From the NCBI RefSeq assembly GCF_009769735.1, contig NZ_WSRO01000002.1, positions 5,220,001 through 5,284,000 of the forward strand: DNA of 64,000 nt, given 5' to 3'. How positions within the stretch are numbered: the stretch's first letter is position 1; every line of letters begins with the position of its first letter. The DNA comes from Streptomyces sp. BA2 (GTDB lineage: Bacteria; Actinomycetota; Actinomycetes; Streptomycetales; Streptomycetaceae). A program made the translations under genes and the position numbers. The notes below the pieces were generated by a model. That model saw only the letters and a list, made by a program, of their open reading frames with translations. It searched no databases and was not told the origin of the DNA. Of the stretch, positions 37,367-44,380 are shown one piece after another.

Positions 37367-37654
37367 GTGGGGCCCAACTCGTTGGCGGGTACGGGGTATT
37401 CCGGCGCGGCCTGATGGTCTGCCGGGTCACGGCCTTGATGCCCCAGCCCGCCTGCTTCTGGCGGGGAAGTGTTCGAAAAGCGGTGGAGTGGAATCGCTGG
37501 GTGCCACTACCGTGCTGCCGAACCGAGTCGTCTAGGCAAGGACGTGCCGTTGTACACCCTGTGAGTTTTCCCGAGCGCTGATTCGTCGCGCGTCGCGCCC
37601 TGCGCGCCGCGCTGCTTTTTGCTGCGGACTTCTCACTGAAACCGGTGTACTTCT

Positions 37655-38203
37655 GTGCTCAATCGCTGGGTGGTCATGCCCACCTGCCTGCCTACCGTTC
37701 TCCGCCGTTGCCACGCCTGCGCGTCCCGGCGCTTCCGGGCGAACGGCAAGTTTCGCGTCAACGCGAACCACAAGCTCCTCGACGCCTGGCTCCTCGTGCT
37801 CTGTACCGCTTGCGGGGAAACCGCGAAGCTCACAGTTCTGGAGCGGGCGAACGTGCGCTCCGTACCTGCCGGGCTGCTGGACCGGATGCACGGCAACGAC
37901 CCTGTCCTGGCGGGTGAGTTGCTTCAGGACCCCGTTCTGCGGCGTCGTAATCACATCGCCCTTGATTGGGGCGGCGCCTGGCGTCTCGACACCGGCGGGT
38001 CGGATCACCTGGGCCGTGAGGTGATCGACGTCTCGGTCCGCTTCGCGGCGCGGATTCCCGTCCGGCCGACGCGGCTGATCGCCGAGGGCTGTGGTCTTTC
38101 GCGGGCCGAGGTCGAGAGGCTGGTCGTGGAGGGGAAGCTCGTCTCGGCGGTCCGGCTGAGCGGCAAGCTCTCCGGCGACTTCACCTTCACGCTCAAGCGC
38201 TGA
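37655..38203 (+). CDS. DUF1062 zinc-knuckle-type protein
   Basis: A 182-residue protein. Two CxxC pairs (CHACASRRF near residue 19 and CTACGET near 51) could bind a metal. The C-terminal third has an S4-like layout (GLSRAEVERLVVEGKLVSAV), suggesting RNA contact. DUF1062 proteins are of unknown function. The longest frame uses GTG 37655, but ATG 37676 (MPTCLPTVLRRCHAC) is nearly as good. The 288 bases upstream hold no gene that I can support. Confidence 0.7.
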   Translation: MLNRWVVMPTCLPTVLRRCHACASRRFRANGKFRVNANHKLLDAWLLVLCTACGETAKLTVLERANVRSVPAGLLDRMHGNDPVLAGELLQDPVLRRRNHIALDWGGAWRLDTGGSDHLGREVIDVSVRFAARIPVRPTRLIAEGCGLSRAEVERLVVEGKLVSAVRLSGKLSGDFTFTLKR

Positions 38204-38235
38204 GCCGTCCATCAGGGCCAATTGTCGCCTGGTCA

Positions 38236-38268
38236 GGGGCCTGTCCGGCAGTCCGCCGGACAGGCCCC
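38236..38268. terminator. GC-rich terminator-like hairpin after the DUF1062 gene
   Basis: GGGGCCTGTCCGG (38236-38248) and CCGGACAGGCCCC (38256-38268) are exact reverse complements with a seven-base loop. No T-run follows, as is common for Streptomyces terminators. Confidence 0.6.
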
Positions 38269-38392
38269 CGCGGCTGCCCACGCATGCGTTAGGCGGATGT
38301 TAGTCGGGTGGGAGCTTGGCGTTAGTGGCCTCGATCAGAGTCGGTGTTGTTCCGAGGACGGAACGACACCGACAACCCAATGGGGACCCGCC

Positions 38393-39133
38393 ATGCGTTC
38401 CAACACCGCCACCGCCACCGCCACCGCCACTCGTCGCCGCAACCTGCGCTTCGCCGCCGCCGCTCTGACCGTCGCCGCGAGCCTCTCGCTGACGGCCTGC
38501 AACGGCGATGACGTGACGGGACAGGGCGACCCGTCGGCCGCGTCCAGTTCGTCCTCGTCGGGCGGCGGTTCGGAGCAGAGCGGTTCGGGCTCGGGCGGCT
38601 CCGAGCAGGGCGGCGGGAAGGACTCGGCCGGGCAGAGTTCCGGCGGGCAGGGCGCGGACGCCGGGACCGCGGCCGGCAGCGGGACCGGTTCGAGCGAGAG
38701 CGGTCAGGTCGCCAAGTGCCGTACCGACGCCCTGGACATCTCGGCGTCGGACAGCACCATCGACGGCGACGACGAGGGCTCTGTCGCGGTGCAGATGACG
38801 AACGTCGGCGGCAAGGACTGCGTGATGTCCGGGTTCGCCGGTGTGGACCTGAAGACCAGTGAGGGGTCGCTGTCCGCGGAGCGCAGTGGTCAGGCGGCCG
38901 CGCGGATGGTCCTCAAGGACGGGAAGTCGGTGTTCTTCAGCATCAGCTACCCGATGAACGACTCGGGCGGCTCCGGTGTCGGCGTCACGGGCCTCGTGGT
39001 GACCCCGCCCGGGGAGACGAAGTCGTACACGATGGACTGGCCCGGCGCCGCGACCCTGCCCGTCACCGACGGCTCCGGCTCCCCGGTCAAGGTCCTCCCG
39101 CTCGGCAGCGCGGGCCAGGGCGGCGCGTCGTAG
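38393..39133 (+). CDS. DUF4232 lipoprotein
   Basis: A 246-residue exported lipoprotein. The leader has a repetitive Thr-Ala stretch (ATATATATRRR), then a hydrophobic core and lipobox LTAC with acylated Cys36. A Ser/Gly-rich linker of about 70 residues follows and leads to the DUF4232 domain (CRTDALDISAS onward, with a CVMSGFAG pair partner cysteine). These proteins sit outside the membrane; their role is not known. The promoter lies in the 190-base gap after the terminator-like hairpin. It ends 120 bases before the convergent NACHT paralogue 3. Confidence 0.82.
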   Translation: MRSNTATATATATRRRNLRFAAAALTVAASLSLTACNGDDVTGQGDPSAASSSSSSGGGSEQSGSGSGGSEQGGGKDSAGQSSGGQGADAGTAAGSGTGSSESGQVAKCRTDALDISASDSTIDGDDEGSVAVQMTNVGGKDCVMSGFAGVDLKTSEGSLSAERSGQAAARMVLKDGKSVFFSISYPMNDSGGSGVGVTGLVVTPPGETKSYTMDWPGAATLPVTDGSGSPVKVLPLGSAGQGGAS

Positions 39134-39253
39134 TCAGGTGCAGCGGGGCGCAGTGCGGAAACGGTGCGCTGAACCAGGCCCCCGCTCCCGCCTCGATGGG
39201 CAGGACTTGCAGGGTCACGTTGGGCAGTGCCGGGGTGGCGAGGGAGAGTGGTT

Positions 39254-42200
39254 TCAGCTCAACTGCCGAGGGAGGTACGTGTAGTGACGTACCTCGATGC
39301 GCGGGGGGAGATGCTTGAGACCGGATACCCAGTTGTCGGGTACCCACAGCTGCCTCAGTGCGGGGAGCAGGGCCAAGGGGGAGGCATCAATCTCCAGCCG
39401 TCTCCCAGCCGCATACAAGGACAGGTGCTCGACGCCTGGAAACAGCCTGGCGATCTGGCGTGCCGCGTTCGTCCGGCCGGTTGAATGACGCAGCGACAGG
39501 CGGGTCACCGTGGGCAGCGTCACGCCGGGGGGCGCTGAGGCGAGGCTGCCGGACGAGAGGTCCAGCTGAGTCAGGCGAGGCAGACGTCCGAGTGCCTCCC
39601 ATTCCTCAGGATCGTGCGGGCCGTCCGCATAGCTGAGCGCGACTTGCTCCAGCTCCGGCCATCTGTCCACCGAATCCAGATCACGCAGGGTGTAGCCCGA
39701 GTTGTACATCTCCAGCGTCCGTATCGGGGCGTCGGCAGGGAACAGGCTGAGGCTCCAGGGTTCGCTGATGTCGATGAGGCGAAGCCGGTTCAGGTTGTGC
39801 AGCCCGCTGAGTGCCTCGGGGGAGAGCCGGGTAGGGGGCATCCTGAGAACGAGGACTTCGGGGTCGCATGCCGCGAGCAGGCGGTCGGCTGCCGTAGGCG
39901 CAACCGTCTCCCGGATGTCCAGCAGCTTTGGGCGGATGCCCAGACGTTCGAGTTCCACGATCTGAGCGGTGCTGCGCAGGGTGAAGTGCGTCTCCCCGTC
40001 ATCGAGTTGGGAGATGACGCGCTCCGCGTACGGACGGCAGGCGTAGCGGTTCCAGCCCCACATGAGCTGTCTTCGCACGCCCGGCGACGGATGCTGGGCA
40101 AGTCGCGCGAGAAACGGGATCGCGGCGTCCGACGGGACATTCGTCGCGGTGACCGCCACGAAATCGGCGACGGTGTCACTCAGAACGTCCGGGCCCGGTA
40201 GAAGGTCCAGAATCATGGGCCCGACCGCCGCCAGTTCGAGAGCCCTGTCCGTGTTGGGCGGCGGTACCAGCTCATACATCCGCCGCTCCACTTCCTGCCG
40301 CACCTCGGGGGCCAGCTCCGCCGCGTGCTCCAGACAGGCTGCCGCCAGCAGATGGATACGATTCCGCCCCGGTACGTCGTCCCCGCGCGCGTCCCCGTGC
40401 TTGAGCAACTCCCGTAAGATCTCCGCCCGTTCACGTGGCCGTGCCTGCGCCACCGCCATCCGGATGACGTCCTCCCACTGGTCGCCTGCCGCGTGCTGTG
40501 CCAGGAGCCCGAAGTCTCCTTCGTCCACCGCTGCTCGCGCCCCGAGGAAGTCCTGGAACGTGCGGTGGATGAAGTCGACCGTGCCCGGGCCCGGCTCGCG
40601 AAGGAGTCCGCTGCGGTGGAGGAAGTGGGCGTACACCTCCTTCGCGTCGCCCAGTGCGGCCAGCTCCGGGACGGCAGGCAACGCGTCCGCGATGATCGAC
40701 TCGGCTCGTGAACGGTCCATCACTGTACGGCCGTTGCGGATGAGCCAGTAGGCGAGCCGCTGCAGCAGCTGGAGCTGAGGCTCCTCCCGCAGTTCCGGTA
40801 CGTGCATGTCGCGCTCACGGTCCCGGCGGATCAGCAGCATCGAAAGGGACGCCGAGTACAGATCCTTGCGGCCCAGAGGGAGGAAACCCCGCCGATCCCT
40901 GTGCAGGGCACAAATCAGGCCGCACATGAGCGGGTTGGTCGCCAGGCGGCCCAAGTCCGGCCTCGCTCCTACTGCGTCCAGGAGCTGGGTCTCGTACGCG
41001 GCGAGAGCATCGTCCTCCTCCGGTGCACCCGTGCGCGCTGCCTCGTGCCAGCGGTGGATGAACGCGGTCACCTCCGACCGGCTCATCGGCGACAGCGTCA
41101 GCTCAGTGAAGTTCTGCTCCCCGAGCCAGTCCTCCCGTACCGCCGAAGGGCGCGATGTCACCAGCCACCGATTGCCGGGGTACGCGTCGATCAGATCGCT
41201 CAGCCAACCCCGCGTGCGCCTGCGCTCCGACTCCGGGATCTCGTCGATCCCGTCCACCAGGATCAGCGCACGACCCGCGGTCAGCACGCGGGACTCCCAG
41301 CCCTTGGGCTGCGTACCCGCCAGTGGGGAGCCGACCGCCGAGAGGAAGTCCGCCGGCGCCGGGAGGCGCTCGCCGTGGCGGGTGAGGCTGCGGAGGGGGA
41401 GTACGTAGGGGATGCGGTCGTGGAGGTAGGTCATGCGGGCGTCGTCCACGGTGAGGCCCGCGGCACTCACCGCCAGCCACTGGATCAGGGTCGTCTTGCC
41501 CGAGCCCGCCTCCCCCCGGAGGAGTACGCGATCGTGGTCGGCCAGTGCCTGATCGGCGGGGCATGGCGTTGAGGTCGACTCCGCGACCTGGTCCGCCCAC
41601 TGCGCGTACGCAGAGCCGGTTTCTGCCAGGGCGTCTGCCTCTTCCTGCGGCGAGAGCTGGAACTTTCCTCCCCGCTCCGTCGCCTCCAAGGACATGTACG
41701 CCGCATCCAGCGGCCACCGCCCTGGTGAGTTCGCCAGATCGACCCCGAAGATCGTCAGCTTCCCGTGCTTCTTCGCCACGTACGCGAGATACCGCCGCTC
41801 AAAGGCCACATCCTGCGCTCCGGGAGTCGGATTGCGGGTGAGTAGCTCGTCGACCTTCGTGATGAGTTCGTCCTGGCTTCGGCTCTGTGCCACGAGTGTC
41901 GCGGCGACGAAGGTGGAGCGCTGCGTGAAGAACTGCAGGATGTGCAGGCAGGCCCACTCGGTGATCGAGTCGAGGAAGAACGCGGCGTCCGCGGAGAGGC
42001 CGGAGGCCGATGCGTTGTGGATGAGCGAGCGGGCCAGCTTCCGGTGGCCCAGGCGGACCGCCTGGACGTCGTCCATGTCGAGGTCGCCGAGGGTCAGGAG
42101 CGCGCGGGCCAAGGCGTCCGTCACCGCGTCCGCCTCGTCCGGCGGGAAGGGGCGTTCGCCGGGCGAGGAGAGGGAGCCTGCCACCAGGTCGCTCGCGAGG

Positions 42201-42376
42201 CGCCGCACGTCCCGTTCTGCCAGGGTCCGCTTCTCGCCCCTGAAGGACACCAGGCCGGACAGCCGTACCGGCTTGTCCGTCAGGCCCGCCCCCGCCCCCT
42301 CCCGTACGAACAGTTTCTTGATCAGAGGGGCTACGACGCCCGAGGCGAGCCGGGCGCCTATGACCGCGGGATCCAT
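39254..42376 (-). CDS. NACHT-domain STAND NTPase with leucine-rich-repeat-like C-terminus (paralogue 3)
   Basis: A 1040-residue protein. The N-terminus (ASGVVAPLIKKLFVREGAG, SFRGEKR at 44-50) matches paralogue 2. Helices and the link motif HGKLTIFGVDLANSPGRWPL (204-223) precede NACHT: Walker A GEAGSGKT (288-295), Walker B LILVDGIDE (371-379), LVTSRPSA. VDFIHRTFQDFLGA and QWEDVIRMAVAQARPRE follow. From about residue 850 there are leucine-rich-like units (LNRLRLIDIS, LTQLDLSSGS, VTRLSLRHS, VEHLSLYAAG, LRQLWVPDN), so it is about 185 residues longer than its paralogues. It faces a divergent-looking inverted repeat at 42430-42457. No obvious Shine-Dalgarno precedes ATG 42376. Confidence 0.86.
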   Translation of the reverse strand: MDPAVIGARLASGVVAPLIKKLFVREGAGAGLTDKPVRLSGLVSFRGEKRTLAERDVRRLASDLVAGSLSSPGERPFPPDEADAVTDALARALLTLGDLDMDDVQAVRLGHRKLARSLIHNASASGLSADAAFFLDSITEWACLHILQFFTQRSTFVAATLVAQSRSQDELITKVDELLTRNPTPGAQDVAFERRYLAYVAKKHGKLTIFGVDLANSPGRWPLDAAYMSLEATERGGKFQLSPQEEADALAETGSAYAQWADQVAESTSTPCPADQALADHDRVLLRGEAGSGKTTLIQWLAVSAAGLTVDDARMTYLHDRIPYVLPLRSLTRHGERLPAPADFLSAVGSPLAGTQPKGWESRVLTAGRALILVDGIDEIPESERRRTRGWLSDLIDAYPGNRWLVTSRPSAVREDWLGEQNFTELTLSPMSRSEVTAFIHRWHEAARTGAPEEDDALAAYETQLLDAVGARPDLGRLATNPLMCGLICALHRDRRGFLPLGRKDLYSASLSMLLIRRDRERDMHVPELREEPQLQLLQRLAYWLIRNGRTVMDRSRAESIIADALPAVPELAALGDAKEVYAHFLHRSGLLREPGPGTVDFIHRTFQDFLGARAAVDEGDFGLLAQHAAGDQWEDVIRMAVAQARPRERAEILRELLKHGDARGDDVPGRNRIHLLAAACLEHAAELAPEVRQEVERRMYELVPPPNTDRALELAAVGPMILDLLPGPDVLSDTVADFVAVTATNVPSDAAIPFLARLAQHPSPGVRRQLMWGWNRYACRPYAERVISQLDDGETHFTLRSTAQIVELERLGIRPKLLDIRETVAPTAADRLLAACDPEVLVLRMPPTRLSPEALSGLHNLNRLRLIDISEPWSLSLFPADAPIRTLEMYNSGYTLRDLDSVDRWPELEQVALSYADGPHDPEEWEALGRLPRLTQLDLSSGSLASAPPGVTLPTVTRLSLRHSTGRTNAARQIARLFPGVEHLSLYAAGRRLEIDASPLALLPALRQLWVPDNWVSGLKHLPPRIEVRHYTYLPRQLS

Positions 42377-42429
42377 GCGCCGCAGCGTAGCGCCGGTCAC
42401 ATTCCGGGGGTTGTGGATCTCGGTGGGCG

Positions 42430-42457
42430 GTGACATGACGCACAGGCGTTATGTCAC
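42430..42457. promoter_or_regulatory. inverted repeat upstream of NACHT paralogue 3
   Basis: GTGACAT (42430-42436) and ATGTCAC (42451-42457) are exact reverse complements 14 bases apart. The site is 54-81 bases upstream of ATG 42376, in the expected promoter zone. A dimeric regulator could bind here; none in the window is an obvious candidate. Confidence 0.5.
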
Positions 42458-42556
42458 GTACTAGGTGGAATAGTGGCCCCGGCTCGAGGGGTGTTCGGGA
42501 CCTTCGGCACGCAACCTGCGGGACCTTGGGCTCGTCGGGGGCGTTCACCCCCAGGA

Positions 42557-42574
42557 CGGGCCAGCGCTGGCCCG
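42557..42574. repeat. perfect 18-bp palindrome
   Basis: CGGGCCAGC followed directly by GCTGGCCCG is exactly self-complementary. It could be a regulator site or a hairpin acting on the transcript. It lies 290 bases upstream of the M23 peptidase gene. Confidence 0.55.
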
Positions 42575-42865
42575 AGATGCCCTGTCGAAGTGTGGTTAAA
42601 CCTGGCTGCGGCCGCTGATTCCGGCAGCTGGTTGAAGGGGTAATTGTCGGGATTTGTCAGTGTCAAGGGGGCGAAAGACGGGCGTCTGGCTACGGCTTTA
42701 GGTAGTAGATGGGGTGTTTGAGCAGGGGGCGGGGTGCGGGTTACCAAGGTGAGGCCCCGGCGGAACGCAGCGAAGCGTGTGGCCGGGTCCCTTTGTGTCT
42801 CACGTGCCTCGCAGCGACATGCGGCGGTGTCACGTACACGCTCCCCATCCCGGAGGTAATCCGCC

Positions 42866-43579
42866 ATGTCGAAGCGCGCCACGTCCCACCAGTCCGGCCT
42901 GTCCCTGCTCCGTACGCGGACGGCCGTCGTCACCGTCGCGGGCCTCGGGCTCGGGGCCTCCGTCGTTCTCGGTTCCGGGATCGCGGCCGCCGCGGACGCC
43001 AAGAGCGGCGCGCTGCCCGGCGTCTCCGCCAATTCGATCTCGGCGCAGGCCGACGCGCAGGCCAAGGCCGCCGCGAAGAAGGCCGAGCAGGCCAAGCAGG
43101 CCGCCGCCAAGAAGGCCGAGCAGGCCAAGCAGGCGAAGCAGGCCGCCGCCAAGAAGGCCGCCGCCTGGCAGGACCCGGTCGACAAGTACACGCTCTCCGC
43201 GTCCTTCGGGCTCGGCGGCAACATGTGGTCCAGCAAGCACTCCGGCCAGGACTTCGCCGTGTCGATCGGCACCTCCGTCGAGGCCGTGCACAACGGCACC
43301 GTCGTCAAGGCCGGCGGCAACGGCGCCGGTGACGGTCCCGCGTACGGCAACGCCATCGTGATCAAGCACGACAACGGCACGTTCTCGCAGTACGCGCACC
43401 TGTCGAAGATCGACGTCCGCGTCGGCCAGACCGTCGGCACCGGCCAGCACATCGCCGCGTCCGGCAACACCGGTAACTCCAGCGGCCCGCACCTGCACTT
43501 CGAGATCCGTACGACGCCGAACTACGGCTCGGCGGTCGACCCGGTCGCGTTCCTGCGCTCCAACGGTGTCACCGTCTGA
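42866..43579 (+). CDS. secreted M23-family (lysostaphin-type) peptidase
   Basis: A 237-residue protein: signal peptide of about 43 residues ending near AAAADAK, a Lys/Ala-rich helical linker (about 55-100, repeats of AKKAEQAKQA), then an M23 metallopeptidase domain. Zinc ligands are His (SKHSGQDFAV region) and Asp of HSGQDF, plus the HLHFEIR motif near residue 210. M23 enzymes cut peptidoglycan cross-bridges or peptides. The helical linker suggests a coiled coil that positions the domain. The long, structured-looking leader upstream suggests control at the RNA level; c-di-AMP riboswitches often precede such genes in Streptomyces but I could not confirm one here. Confidence 0.9.
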   Translation: MSKRATSHQSGLSLLRTRTAVVTVAGLGLGASVVLGSGIAAAADAKSGALPGVSANSISAQADAQAKAAAKKAEQAKQAAAKKAEQAKQAKQAAAKKAAAWQDPVDKYTLSASFGLGGNMWSSKHSGQDFAVSIGTSVEAVHNGTVVKAGGNGAGDGPAYGNAIVIKHDNGTFSQYAHLSKIDVRVGQTVGTGQHIAASGNTGNSSGPHLHFEIRTTPNYGSAVDPVAFLRSNGVTV

Positions 43580-43597
43580 TCAGTCGCCCAGTCACCC

Positions 43598-43622
43598 AGT
43601 AACCGTCTGATCAGCGGTTACT
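43598..43622. terminator. terminator-like hairpin between the M23 and TetR genes
   Basis: AGTAACCG (43598-43605) and CGGTTACT (43615-43622) form an eight-base stem with a nine-base loop. It ends in the first base of the convergent TetR stop codon, so it can serve both genes. Confidence 0.5.
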
Positions 43623-44209
43623 TAGGCGCCCTCGTGCGCCTGTGTCACCAGATCGATGGCGACCTCGAGGATGGCCTTGCGCTTCTCCTCGGGGTCGCCT
43701 TCGGCGTCCTTGAGCACGAACATCCCGCCGTGCATCGTGAACAGGGCACTGAAGCAGCGCACCTGGGTCGTCATCGGCGAGCCCGGCTCCCGGAGGATGT
43801 CGAGCAGGCTGAACACGCGGTCCTTGAAGGTCTCACCCGTCTTCAGGTCCCGCATCGTCGCCTGGTTCTCCTGCATGAAGCGGAAGAGCGAGGACGCGTG
43901 CGTGAGGATCTCGCTGTAGCGGGTCAGGATCGTCCGCTTGACGTCCAGCGTGTGCGGCTGCTCCTTGCCCCACTCCACCAGCTCGTCGATGGGCCTGGTC
44001 AGGTCCTCGAAGATGCTGGTGAGGATGTCTTCCTTGGTCTTGAAGTGGTAGTAGAGCGCCGCCTTCGTGACGTCCAGACGTTCCGCGATCTCGCGCAGTG
44101 ACGTCTTCTCGTAGCCCTGCTCGGCGAAGAGTTCGAGGGCCACGTCCTGGATGCGCTGGCGGGTGTCCCCCCGGCGCTGCTGCTTGCCCGTGCTCGTGCC
44201 CGTGGCCAT
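43622..44209 (-). CDS. TetR-family repressor of the adjacent efflux gene
   Basis: A 195-residue regulator. The helix-turn-helix spans residues 15-60 (RQRIQDVALELFAEQGYEKT then SLREIAERLDVTKAALYYHF), typical of TetR. The C-terminal domain binds an unknown ligand. It is divergent from an MFS drug-type exporter across a 171-bp repeat-rich gap, so it most likely represses that exporter and itself. The start ATG 44209 is followed by basic residues (GKQQRRGDTR). Confidence 0.92.
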   Translation of the reverse strand: MATGTSTGKQQRRGDTRQRIQDVALELFAEQGYEKTSLREIAERLDVTKAALYYHFKTKEDILTSIFEDLTRPIDELVEWGKEQPHTLDVKRTILTRYSEILTHASSLFRFMQENQATMRDLKTGETFKDRVFSLLDILREPGSPMTTQVRCFSALFTMHGGMFVLKDAEGDPEEKRKAILEVAIDLVTQAHEGA

Positions 44210-44255
44210 CTCGGTGCTCCTCGGCTCCCTCGACTCGAATCCTTGGATCCGATTT

Positions 44256-44345
44256 TACTTACTTGACGCCCGGCTAGTTAGGGGTCTAGTTTCCCTCAGT
44301 GTAGTCAGCTTGCCGGTCGGCAAGTAAGTAGCAGCAAGTAAGTAG
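44256..44345. promoter_or_regulatory. TetR-type operator region with repeated decamers
   Basis: TACTTACTTG (44256-44265) is the reverse complement of CAAGTAAGTA. The latter occurs twice more (44321-44330 and 44335-44344), each followed by G. A dyad CTTGCCG-GT-CGGCAAG lies at 44309-44324 and shares its CAAG with the second decamer. The arrangement covers both divergent promoters. Repression by the neighbouring TetR protein of both genes is the likely use. Confidence 0.7.
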
Positions 44346-44380
44346 ACGTACGCAGTCGGGGTTACAGGGGAGTGGGGAAC

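Larger units (their letters stand above)
42377..42865. other. 489-bp intergenic region between NACHT paralogue 3 and the M23 peptidase
   Basis: No protein gene is supported. The left part carries the inverted repeat at 42430-42457 near the paralogue 3 start, the middle a perfect 18-bp palindrome at 42557-42574, and the right part (42700-42850) a GC-rich leader with CCCGG (42756-42760) that can pair with CCGGG (42783-42787) around a CGC-AGCGAA-GCG hairpin. The leader before the M23 gene is long enough for a regulatory RNA, but I could not match it to a named riboswitch. Confidence 0.5.

Noticed and set aside
42690..42865. Named c-di-AMP (ydaO/yuaA) riboswitch
   Set aside because: The conserved consensus blocks could not be matched by eye; recorded only as a structured leader.
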